From Bacteroidaceae bacterium (GTDB taxonomy: Bacteria > Bacteroidota > Bacteroidia > Bacteroidales > Bacteroidaceae), in NCBI GenBank assembly GCA_024684455.1, contig JAIKWU010000013.1:62001-126000 (forward strand): a DNA stretch of 64,000 bases, read 5' to 3'. This document shows positions 53,690-60,972 of this stretch, piece after piece. The notes beneath the pieces are model-generated. The model was not told where the DNA came from and searched no databases. It was given only the letters and a program-made list of their open reading frames with translations. The position numbers were made by a program, and so were the translations under genes. Position 1 is the stretch's first letter; each line of letters starts with the position of its first letter.

Positions 53690-54060
53690 CCGCTCCCAAT
53701 GTCACAAAATCGTTATGCGCGCGTATTATATATATAAGTACAAGTAATTGAAGTTTCGCAAATGATAGAACCATGATTATAAGGATTTAATATGTTCAAT
53801 TAACAATTAACAATGAAAAATCTGCGGTTATAAAAAACATGATTATTGGGATTTTGAGGATTTTTACTTTGAACTTCCGTTTACATGAATTTATGGAGAC
53901 ATTACTTCCTATTGTAGGGACGACCCGTGGGGTGTCCATGACGGAACTACGTTGTTATAACTTCCTTTCAAGTTGGAATTCTTTTAATCCTATTAATCCT
54001 GTTTATAACTCAACTTGCGATAGTTAAATATAGGTAATCACATTTATTACAACAACCATT
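53690..54060. other. AT-rich intergenic region before the subtilase gene
   Basis: Contains a tract of alternating TA (53725-53738), a GGGACGACCCGTGGGG repeat copy (53914-53940) and repeated GGATT/AATCC motifs. No open frame, clear promoter or terminator was found. Confidence 0.5.
53914..53944. repeat. GGGACGACCCGTGGGG dispersed palindrome, single copy
   Basis: TAGGGACGACCCGTGGGG at 53914-53931 followed by TGTCC is the same motif as at 37202-37274. Sequence around it (CATGACGGA, TTATAACTTCC) also resembles the sequence after the other copy. Confidence 0.7.
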
Positions 54061-55605
54061 ATGAAAACATTTGCATTCCTCCTGGCAACCCTGCTGTGCA
54101 CACTCACCGCTACAGCCCAGGAAACAACGGACTTCAAGCCCACCTACAAGTACCGCATTCAACTGAAGGACAAGAAGCACAACCCTTACAGCCTGAAGCG
54201 CCCTGCCGAGTTTCTCTCGCAGAAATCCATCGCCCGACGCCAGCGTCAGCATCTCAAGGTGAACAAGACCGACCTGCCCGTCACACCGCAATACGTCGAG
54301 CAAATCAAGGCGCAAGGCGTCGCCATCTGCTCCACCTCGAAGTGGAACAACACCGTGCTCGTCGAGACCAGCGACACCCTGCTCATCCCTCGTATTGAGG
54401 CGCTGCCCTTCGTCAGCGGTGTCCGCAAGGTTGCCACCTACAGCCGTCCTCGCAAGAAGAACACGGCCGACCGCCACGCACTCATCAAACCAGAAGAACC
54501 TCTGCCAAGCCCCGCTGAAGGAAACACCAAGGATGACCGCACTGAAGCCGTGCGCGAAATGTTCAAACAGACACACCCCAATGCCTCGGCCGACAGCATT
54601 GAGATTGCCGTCCGCTTCTTTGCCGACACATTCATGTCGAACATGCGCATGGACGACGATGAGGAAGACGACGAGGCTGCTGCTGCCGAAGAGAAGCCTT
54701 TCAACTACTACGGCCAAGCCACCCGCCAGATTGAGCAACTGCATGGACAGGCCCTGCACGAACGCGGTTTCCGTGGACGTGGCATGACCATTGCCATCAT
54801 CGACGGCGGTTTCTACAACGCCGACATCATTCCCATGCTCAGCCAGACCACCATCCTCGGCACACGTGACTTCGTCGAGCCTGGCAACGATGTCTATGGC
54901 GAAGAGAGCCACGGCATGATGGTGCTCTCCTGCATCGCCACCAACACACCTGGCAAGTTCGTCGGCACCGCTCCCGAAGCCTCGTTTTGGCTCCTGCGCA
55001 GCGAAGACGGCGATTCGGAACAGCCAGTGGAGGAAGACAACTGGGCAGCCGCTGTCGAATTTGCCGACAGCGTCGGTGCCGACGTGGTCAACACCTCGCT
55101 CGGCTACTCGAAATACGACGATCCCGCCGACAAAATTAAATACTACGAAATGGACGGCCACACCTGCCTTGCCTCCAACAGCGCTTCAATGATGGCATCG
55201 AAGGGCATGGTGCTCTGCAACAGCGCCGGCAATGAAGGTGACAACCAGTGGAAACTCATCAGCGTGCCTGCCGATGCCGACGACGTGCTGACCGTCGGTG
55301 CCCTCACTTCCGAAGGCAACAACACCCAATTCTCCTCGCTCGGAAACACGGCCGACGGCCGCATCAAGCCCGATGTGATGGCCATGGGACAGGCGTGCAC
55401 AGTCCTCTCCACCCGAGGTACCCTCACGACCGCCAGCGGCACCTCGTTCGCCTCGCCCATCATGTGCGGCATGGTCACTTGCTACTGGCAGGCCCATCCC
55501 ACCCTCACCGCCCTTGAAGTGGTGAAGGCTGTGCGTGCGCTCGGCGACAACGTCGAACACCCCGACAACGTCTTCGGCTTCGGCACACCCGACTTCAGCA
55601 AGTAA
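54061..55605 (+). CDS. secreted S8-family (subtilisin-like) serine peptidase
   Basis: A 514-residue exported peptidase. Signal peptide MKTFAFLLATLLCTLTATAQ; an N-terminal prodomain of about 200 residues with an acidic stretch (DDDEEDDEAAAAEE, about 198-212); then the catalytic triad: aspartate in IAIIDGGFYNADI (about 245), histidine in SHGMMVLSCIA (about 282) and serine in GTSFASPIMCGM (about 465). The protein ends soon after the catalytic domain with no sorting tail, so it may be periplasmic rather than type IX cargo. It probably matures other exported proteins. It lies immediately before xseA (4 bp). Confidence 0.9.
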   Translation: MKTFAFLLATLLCTLTATAQETTDFKPTYKYRIQLKDKKHNPYSLKRPAEFLSQKSIARRQRQHLKVNKTDLPVTPQYVEQIKAQGVAICSTSKWNNTVLVETSDTLLIPRIEALPFVSGVRKVATYSRPRKKNTADRHALIKPEEPLPSPAEGNTKDDRTEAVREMFKQTHPNASADSIEIAVRFFADTFMSNMRMDDDEEDDEAAAAEEKPFNYYGQATRQIEQLHGQALHERGFRGRGMTIAIIDGGFYNADIIPMLSQTTILGTRDFVEPGNDVYGEESHGMMVLSCIATNTPGKFVGTAPEASFWLLRSEDGDSEQPVEEDNWAAAVEFADSVGADVVNTSLGYSKYDDPADKIKYYEMDGHTCLASNSASMMASKGMVLCNSAGNEGDNQWKLISVPADADDVLTVGALTSEGNNTQFSSLGNTADGRIKPDVMAMGQACTVLSTRGTLTTASGTSFASPIMCGMVTCYWQAHPTLTALEVVKAVRALGDNVEHPDNVFGFGTPDFSK

Positions 55606-55609
55606 AACC

Positions 55610-56848
55610 ATGCAAAGTCTCACCCTCTACGAACTCAACACCTACGTCCGGCGTGTCGTCGAAAGCCACTTCGACGACACGCTGTGGCTGCGTGCTGAAC
55701 TTGCCGAGGTGCGTGAGAGCCGCGGTCACTGTTACCTCGAATTCATTCAAAAAGCCGACGACGGCAACAACATCGTCGCTCGGGCTCGCGGTCAGGTATG
55801 GGCCAACACATGGAACTTCCTGCGCCCTCACTTCGAAAAGACCACAGGTCAACGGCTTGTGGCAGGCATGAAAGTGCTTGTCGAAGTACGTGTCACCTTC
55901 CACGAAATCTACGGCTACAGCCTCACCATCGTTGACATAGACCCCACCTACACCCTTGGCGATATTGCCAAAAGGCGGCAGGAAATTCTCAACAAACTGG
56001 AAGAAGAAGGGGTGCTCAACATGAACAAGGAACTGCCGCTGCCCCGACTGCTGCAACACATCGCCGTCATTTCCTCAGCATCGGCAGCAGGCTATCAGGA
56101 CTTCTGCAACCAACTGGAACAAAACGCTTACGGCCTCGCCTTTTGCACACAACTCTTCCCTGCTGTCATGCAAGGCGATGCAGTCGAGAGCAGCATCATC
56201 AGCGCACTGAATGACATTGCAGACCAACTCGACACATGGGACTGCGTAGTCATCATTCGCGGAGGCGGTGCGGCAGCCGACCTAAACGGCTTCGACACAC
56301 TTGCTCTGGCAGAGAACGTGGCGCAGTTCCCCTTACCCGTCATCACAGGCATCGGCCACGAACGCGACGACACGGTCATCGACCTCATCAGCCACACCCG
56401 TGTGAAGACACCGACGGCAGCAGCAGAGTTTCTCATTCAGCACCAACTTGAAGAACTCACCCTGCTGAACAGCCTTGCAGACCGCATCACACGCTGCACC
56501 AGCGAACGGCTCCGTACAGAGCAGTTGCGACTACAGCGCATCGCCCAGCAACTCCCCTCGCTCTTCACCCTCAGAAAAAGTCAAGAGGAGCAGCAACTGC
56601 AACTAATCTGGCAACGCGCCACTCATGCCATATCCACCCGTCTCACCCAACAGCAACACCGGCTCGCACTGGCTGAGACAAAACTCAAAAGTGCCAACCC
56701 TGAGCAAATCCTGCGTCTCGGCTTCAGCATCACACGCTTGAACGGACACGCCCTCACCGCTTCCTCTCAAGTTCAGCAGGGCGACACCCTCACGACGACC
56801 CTTGCCCACGGCACCCTCACATCCACAGTCACACCCTCATCCCCATGA
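55610..56848 (+). CDS. xseA: exodeoxyribonuclease VII large subunit
   Basis: Catalytic subunit of the nuclease that digests single-stranded DNA in repair. The 412-residue protein has the OB-fold start (LYELNTYVRRVVESHF, LWLRAELAEV), the central motifs VISSASAAGYQDF and VVIIRGGGAAADLNGFD, and GIGHERDDTVIDL, SHTRVKTPTAAAEF, then a long coiled coil. Length is typical. The frame is open to 55535, inside the preceding gene, but ATG 55610 starts MQSLTLYELNTYV as in family members. It overlaps xseB by 4 bp (ATGA). Confidence 0.95.
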   Translation: MQSLTLYELNTYVRRVVESHFDDTLWLRAELAEVRESRGHCYLEFIQKADDGNNIVARARGQVWANTWNFLRPHFEKTTGQRLVAGMKVLVEVRVTFHEIYGYSLTIVDIDPTYTLGDIAKRRQEILNKLEEEGVLNMNKELPLPRLLQHIAVISSASAAGYQDFCNQLEQNAYGLAFCTQLFPAVMQGDAVESSIISALNDIADQLDTWDCVVIIRGGGAAADLNGFDTLALAENVAQFPLPVITGIGHERDDTVIDLISHTRVKTPTAAAEFLIQHQLEELTLLNSLADRITRCTSERLRTEQLRLQRIAQQLPSLFTLRKSQEEQQLQLIWQRATHAISTRLTQQQHRLALAETKLKSANPEQILRLGFSITRLNGHALTASSQVQQGDTLTTTLAHGTLTSTVTPSSP

Positions 56849-57060
56849 ACACTACATCCACCTACACCGAAGCCATGGCACGTCTTGAATCCATCGTCCG
56901 CCAAATTGAGAGCGGAGAGATGGACGTCGATGCCCTGACCACACAACTCAAGGAGGCTAAACAACTCGTTGCGCTCTGCCGCCAACGCCTCACCACCATC
57001 GACAACGAAGTCAAGAAAATCCTCGACGACAACGATGAGCCAAATGTGAAAGAAAACTAA
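56845..57060 (+). CDS. xseB: exodeoxyribonuclease VII small subunit
   Basis: The 71-residue helical partner of XseA. The family motif is complete: YTEAMARLESIVRQIESGEMDVDALTTQ in pieces (ARLESIVRQIE, then SGEMDVDALTTQLKEAKQL) with LCRQRL. The ATG overlaps the xseA stop, so the two subunits are made in linked amounts. Confidence 0.95.
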   Translation: MNTTSTYTEAMARLESIVRQIESGEMDVDALTTQLKEAKQLVALCRQRLTTIDNEVKKILDDNDEPNVKEN

Positions 57061-57086
57061 AAGAAACCTAAAAGACTTTAACACAG

Positions 57087-57117
57087 TTGGTCAGGTCGTA
57101 TTTTTTTCGTAACTTTG
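57087..57117 (+). promoter_or_regulatory. promoter of ndk
   Basis: TTG (57087-57089), a 20-bp spacer and TAACTTTG (57110-57117), one of the cleanest Bacteroidota promoters in the window. Predicted start near 57124, leader of about 40 nt. Confidence 0.85.
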
Positions 57118-57163
57118 CAGCCGAATTTGTGTAACAACGTCAAAATCACTGCATTTCCTATAC

Positions 57164-57625
57164 ATGGAGAAGACGCTCGTCATTCTGAAACCCTGCGCTG
57201 TACAGCGCGCCATCGTCGGACAAGTCACCGCTCGTTTTGAGCGCAAAGGACTTCGTCTTGCAGGCATGAAGATGATGCAACTGACCGACGAACTCCTCAA
57301 CGAGCACTACGCCCACCTTGCTAACAAGCCCTTCTTTCAGCGAATCAAGAACTCCATGATGGCGGCTCCCGTCATCTGCTGCTGTTATGAAGGCGTCGAT
57401 GCCGTCGAGACCGTACGGTCCATGACAGGCTCGACCAATGCACGCAAGGCAGCCCCAGGCACCATCCGAGGCGACTTCGGTATGTCGTTCCAGGAAAACA
57501 TCATCCACACCAGTGACTCCCCCGAAAATGCAGTCGTAGAGTTGAACCGCTTCTTCCGTCCAGAAGAAATCTTCGACTACAACCAAGCCCCCTTCCAGTT
57601 CCTCTACGCCAACGACGAATACTAA
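57164..57625 (+). CDS. ndk: nucleoside diphosphate kinase
   Basis: Transfers the gamma-phosphate between nucleoside triphosphates and diphosphates through a phosphohistidine. The 153-residue protein opens EKTLVILKPCAVQR, has RKAAPGTIRGDFG (about residue 90) and the active-site histidine in NIIHTSDSPENA (about 118). Length is standard for Bacteroidota. It has its own promoter and is followed 48 bp later by an M23 peptidase gene. Confidence 0.95.
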   Translation: MEKTLVILKPCAVQRAIVGQVTARFERKGLRLAGMKMMQLTDELLNEHYAHLANKPFFQRIKNSMMAAPVICCCYEGVDAVETVRSMTGSTNARKAAPGTIRGDFGMSFQENIIHTSDSPENAVVELNRFFRPEEIFDYNQAPFQFLYANDEY

Positions 57626-57673
57626 ATAGCCCCATCTATGCTGCAACATCGTTGCAGCCCAAAAGAAAGATAT

Positions 57674-58378
57674 ATGACACTCAGAAACATCAAGAAGACA
57701 CTTGGAGCACTGCTCCTCACAACCCTCACAGTAAGCGCAACCGCGCAGGACCTCATCGCACGTCAGGCACCTATCGACCGTCGTATGAAAGACGTCAGCA
57801 ACGTATCACTCGGAACATCTTTCGCCAACGCCGACCTCAACGACCCTGCAGCCAACATCTACACCACTTGGGTGAACAAAGGACATAAGAACGCCCCTGG
57901 CTATGCAGCCGCTGGCACACGCATCGACCTCCGCGGCTTTGCCATGCCAACCCCTTCACGCAAAATCAACTCACCTTTCGGTCCGCGCTGGGGACGTACC
58001 CACGAAGGACTGGACATCAAGGTATATATCGGCGACACCATCTGCGCAGCCTTCGACGGCAAAGTGCGCGTCGTTGACTATAACGCAAACGGCTACGGCT
58101 ACTATGTCGTCATCCGTCACCCCAACGGCCTCGAAACCCTCTACGGACACATGTCGAAGCAACTCGTCAAGCCCGACCAGATCGTCCGTGCCGGACAGCC
58201 CATCGGACTCGGCGGTAACACAGGACGCTCCACAGGTTCACACCTCCACTTCGAGACCCGTCTGTGCGGACAGCCCATCAACCCAGCCCTCATGTTCGAC
58301 TTCGAGCATCAGGACGTCACAGGCGACTTCTTCACCACCACACGCGCCTACGGCGAACAGACTGCCAGCCGCAAGTAA
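57674..58378 (+). CDS. secreted M23-family peptidoglycan endopeptidase
   Basis: A 234-residue exported LytM-type zinc peptidase. Signal peptide to about residue 25 (VSATAQ); a short linker; catalytic M23 domain with HEGLDI (H-x3-D zinc ligands, about 115), the GYGYYVVIRHPNGLETLYGHM strand pair in pieces, and the GSHLHFE motif (HxH, about 197). It should cut peptide stems of peptidoglycan. The frame extends to 57638, but ATG 57674 opens the signal peptide and follows AAAGAAAGATAT. A strong terminator follows the stop. Confidence 0.9.
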   Translation: MTLRNIKKTLGALLLTTLTVSATAQDLIARQAPIDRRMKDVSNVSLGTSFANADLNDPAANIYTTWVNKGHKNAPGYAAAGTRIDLRGFAMPTPSRKINSPFGPRWGRTHEGLDIKVYIGDTICAAFDGKVRVVDYNANGYGYYVVIRHPNGLETLYGHMSKQLVKPDQIVRAGQPIGLGGNTGRSTGSHLHFETRLCGQPINPALMFDFEHQDVTGDFFTTTRAYGEQTASRK

Positions 58379-58399
58379 AACCAAGAAAACAGCATAAAC

Positions 58400-58433
58400 C
58401 CTCCCCCTGTCAACATCAAGGGGAGGTTTTTTT
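58400..58433 (+). terminator. terminator abutting the next start codon
   Basis: CCTCCCC (58400-58406) pairs with GGGGAGG (58420-58426), then seven T to 58433; the next gene's ATG begins at 58434. The GGGGAGG arm is also where a ribosome-binding site would lie, so the hairpin could act on transcription or on translation of the following gene. Confidence 0.8.
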
Positions 58434-59333
58434 ATGAACACACCCGACCCGTACATAGCCCGCCTGCGCAGTGATATCGAAGCAGAGGTAGGACGCAAAA
58501 TCCGCACACCGAAGGACTTTGACTTTCTCTCCGCCTGCATCGCTGATCGTTTGCACCAAACCATTAGCATCTCTACACTCAAGCGAGTGTGGAACTATGT
58601 CGCGTCGGATGCGACACCACGCCTCTCCACCCTCGACATCCTCGCACAGTTCGTCGGCTCCAAGGATTGGGAAGACTACACCACAAAAGACACAGAAACC
58701 GCTGAAACAGCGGAACAACAGAAATACACAGAAAAAAACGGAAACACACAGAAATTACCGAGTTTTTCCGAGAAATTCCGAGTTTTTCTGTTGTTACTCC
58801 TTCCACTGACACTCATCCTTCTCGGACTTTGGTTCTTCCACTCTACCTATCGGGGGGAGACGGAGAGAGACCACATCATCCACAAAGGGCAGACCTTCGC
58901 CCACTACGACGACATCCACCGCCTCTTCGGCATTCAGGTACGCGACGACGCTCCCTGGTACCAGTCCGTGCCCCACAACGACGGTCTCTTCGTGTGGACA
59001 CCTCAGTATCAGAACCCCAACTGGCACAACGAAGGCGATTCAGCCCTGCTGTTCCCCACCATCACCGAATACTGGGAACCCGACAGCCTGAAAGAGGACC
59101 CTAAGTCGCAGCAAATCCTCCAGCACATGAACAACACGGGCTACTTCTTCGCCCTTCGCATGAACGACATACGCATCACCTTCATGCAGAACCTCACCGA
59201 CTCCGGCTTCGTCTTCCTCGGCGTCTATCGCTTATCACTCTCCGAAAGCAACACCACCCACATCGTCTATGAGCGCGTTGCCGACGACTGCGACCTCACC
59301 CGCCTCGGAGACCTCAGGCAACTCCGCAACTAA
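58434..59333 (+). CDS. unknown single-pass membrane protein with N-terminal helical domain
   Basis: A 299-residue protein. Residues 1-80 are a helical, probably helix-turn-helix-like domain (ARLRSDIEAEVGRKIRTPKDF, ISISTLKRVWNYVASDA, PRLSTLDILAQFVGSKDWEDY) that recurs in many Bacteroidales proteins. A repetitive hydrophilic linker (80-115) follows, then one membrane segment (VFLLLLLPLTLILLGLWFF) and a C-terminal extracytoplasmic domain with aromatic-rich TPQYQNPNWHNEGD. This suggests a signal-relay protein crossing the inner membrane. The start is fixed by the in-frame ATG right after a terminator. Function not known. Confidence 0.75.
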   Translation: MNTPDPYIARLRSDIEAEVGRKIRTPKDFDFLSACIADRLHQTISISTLKRVWNYVASDATPRLSTLDILAQFVGSKDWEDYTTKDTETAETAEQQKYTEKNGNTQKLPSFSEKFRVFLLLLLPLTLILLGLWFFHSTYRGETERDHIIHKGQTFAHYDDIHRLFGIQVRDDAPWYQSVPHNDGLFVWTPQYQNPNWHNEGDSALLFPTITEYWEPDSLKEDPKSQQILQHMNNTGYFFALRMNDIRITFMQNLTDSGFVFLGVYRLSLSESNTTHIVYERVADDCDLTRLGDLRQLRN

Positions 59334-59382
59334 CACGGACATCTATTTGAAACACGGATTCCACGTAACATATTTTTTACTC

Positions 59383-59459
59383 ATATTGCTGCGCAATCAT
59401 TGAACGAATGGAACGAATCAATTTGTTTCATTCGTTCAATCTGTCCGTAGGGCGATGTT
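59383..59459. repeat. direct repeat, copy A (ATTGCTGCGCAAT... element)
   Basis: Begins ATATTGCTGCGCAATCATTG and ends GGGCGATGTT. It contains AACGAATGGAACGAAT and GTTTCATTCGTTCAAT, partly inverted to one another, so each copy can fold. Confidence 0.75.
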
Positions 59460-59688
59460 GGATGTTTCACGCAGAGAGCGCAGAGATATAATCAACTAAG
59501 TAAGTAAAAACCTGCACAGAGAAGCGCACGGGTCCGTGCGCGAGGACGCAGAGAACTGTTAACACGGACAGGATGTAAGTTGTTGTACTCTGCGGCCTCG
59601 CACCGTCAGGTGCGTCTCTGCGGAACGTAAAATCGTAAGAATGACTAAAAACATCTCTGCGCTCTCTGCGCCTCTGCGTGGAATTAAC

Positions 59689-59767
59689 ATATTGCTGCGC
59701 AATAATTAAACGAATTTAACGAAAAAGAATTTGTTTCATTCGGTTAATCGGCCCGAAGGACGATGTT
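59689..59767. repeat. direct repeat, copy B (ATTGCTGCGCAAT... element)
   Basis: Begins ATATTGCTGCGCAATAATTA and ends AGGACGATGTT; same order and motifs as copy A, 306 bp further on, with scattered substitutions. Confidence 0.75.
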
Positions 59768-60016
59768 CTAAGATAATTGACGGAGATTGTGCTGGTATTT
59801 ATAACGATTGACGTGATAAAAAAATCCGTTTCATCCGCGACATCCGTGTTCCAGTGATAAAAAACGCCCCAAATTCCCGCGTGAACCAATTTGAACCAGC
59901 AAATGAACCAGTTGCCATCACACCATATCGCACGGAAAACCCTAACTTTGCATACGAAAAAATAAGATAAAAGCAAAAAAACGGCTCACAAGTGAACAAC
60001 TTTCGTGGAAATTCCT

Positions 60017-60024
60017 TATCTTTG
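60017..60024 (+). promoter_or_regulatory. -7 element ahead of the structured leader
   Basis: TATCTTTG matches TAnnTTTG. No good TTG lies at the usual distance upstream. Predicted start near 60030, about 285 nt before the next start codon. Confidence 0.6.
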
Positions 60025-60029
60025 CCATC

Positions 60030-60314
60030 GTAACGAATGCGAGTGGCATTCGACATGAGGAAGCACCAAGCGCTCCGTCCGTCAGTAAATCTGGTAAATT
60101 TCACTGTATAATAGGACCGAGACTGAAAGGCGTTCCTCCTGTTGTGGGTATATAACTGTCCAGCAACAGGTGTGAGCCGTTCCTTTTCATTCTCCATTAT
60201 ACGGGTATTACCAGAACCTACTGACAGGGAATGTCGGAAGGCTCACACTTCGTGCGTACGTATGATACACTATTATTATCACTAACAATAACTCAAACTA
60301 ATAATTAAGTAGCC
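60030..60314 (+). promoter_or_regulatory. long structured 5' leader of the orphan gene
   Basis: Strong pairings are seen: CGAATGC/GCATTCG (60034-60040 with 60046-60052), CCTGTTG/CAACAGG (60138-60144 with 60164-60170), and a long stem GTGTGAGCC/GGCTCACAC (60170-60178 with 60240-60248) extended by TTCC/GGAA and containing CATTC/GAATG (60188 with 60229). No open frame spans it. It could be a cis-regulatory leader or a separate RNA. No known riboswitch signature was recognised. Confidence 0.55.
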
Positions 60315-60896
60315 ATGGCATGTATCGTAACAAGCGCCTCTAAGACAAAGGCAATGACGTTAGCACAGAAAATTAACAATTATTTGAAAGTGAGTTTGAC
60401 ATACAAAAAAGACCCTTCGTTAAACCATTATGTCAGTCTCTGGGGGGACTTGGAGGAAGTTTCCAAAACACCTTCCAAAAATCTTATTAAACGATGTGTT
60501 TGCAACAGAAAACGGCACCAACAGCTTTTAAGCAACGTAGCAGTGAAAACGGCTGTAAGCAAAATCAATACTGCAGGCATTCTTTCGAGGAAATATACCA
60601 ATTTTGAAGAACTATACGATGACCTTCTTAAATTGATTGGAACAGGAAAAACGGGCATCAGTAACTGTACGGTTTATGACTGTGCTCTCCGAGTTGGCAG
60701 TATAATGAGCCCCAAAGTTGAGCCGAAAGAATATGTGTACTATCACCGACATTTGTGTAAAAATGTTCGCCATATTTTTGGCATTTCACACTTGCCTCAC
60801 CCCTATCGAATGAAATATGCCGATTTTGTAAAACTTGAACCAGCCTTCAAGAAACTCACACCTATTGAAGTTGAAGATTTCCTTTGCCTGATGTAA
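60315..60896 (+). CDS. orphan AT-rich gene of unknown function
   Basis: A 193-residue basic, soluble protein without a signal peptide. It is lysine-rich at the start (MACIVTSASKTKAMTLAQKI), has LIKRCVCNRKRHQQLL, a helical central part (FEELYDDLLKLIGTGKTGI) and a histidine/aromatic-rich segment (YVYYHRHLCKNVRHIFG). The LIGTGKTGI piece recalls a helix-hairpin-helix DNA-binding loop, but this is weak. Base composition is much more AT-rich than the core genes, a sign of transfer. It has a long structured leader and no partner gene. I do not recognise its family. Confidence 0.7.
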   Translation: MACIVTSASKTKAMTLAQKINNYLKVSLTYKKDPSLNHYVSLWGDLEEVSKTPSKNLIKRCVCNRKRHQQLLSNVAVKTAVSKINTAGILSRKYTNFEELYDDLLKLIGTGKTGISNCTVYDCALRVGSIMSPKVEPKEYVYYHRHLCKNVRHIFGISHLPHPYRMKYADFVKLEPAFKKLTPIEVEDFLCLM

Positions 60897-60972
60897 ATCA
60901 TGCTAGGAGAATGAATACAGAAATTTATAGTTAATAACTTTTTATCATTAATTATTAAAAAACGACACAAAG

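Larger units (their letters stand above)
59334..60016. other. repeat-rich intergenic region without genes
   Basis: Two copies of a 77-79-bp sequence (59383 and 59689) enclose degenerate GCAGAG/CTCTGCG repeats, a GCGCACGG-GT-CCGTGCGC palindrome (59527-59544) and a CGCACC/GGTGCG hairpin (about 59599-59614). From about 59800 the DNA is AT-rich. A possible -7 element TAACTTTG lies at 59943-59950. No coding frame was supported. Confidence 0.65.

Noticed and set aside
60030..60314. Retron non-coding RNA
   Set aside because: No reverse transcriptase (YxDD) follows; the 193-residue neighbour shows no polymerase motifs.
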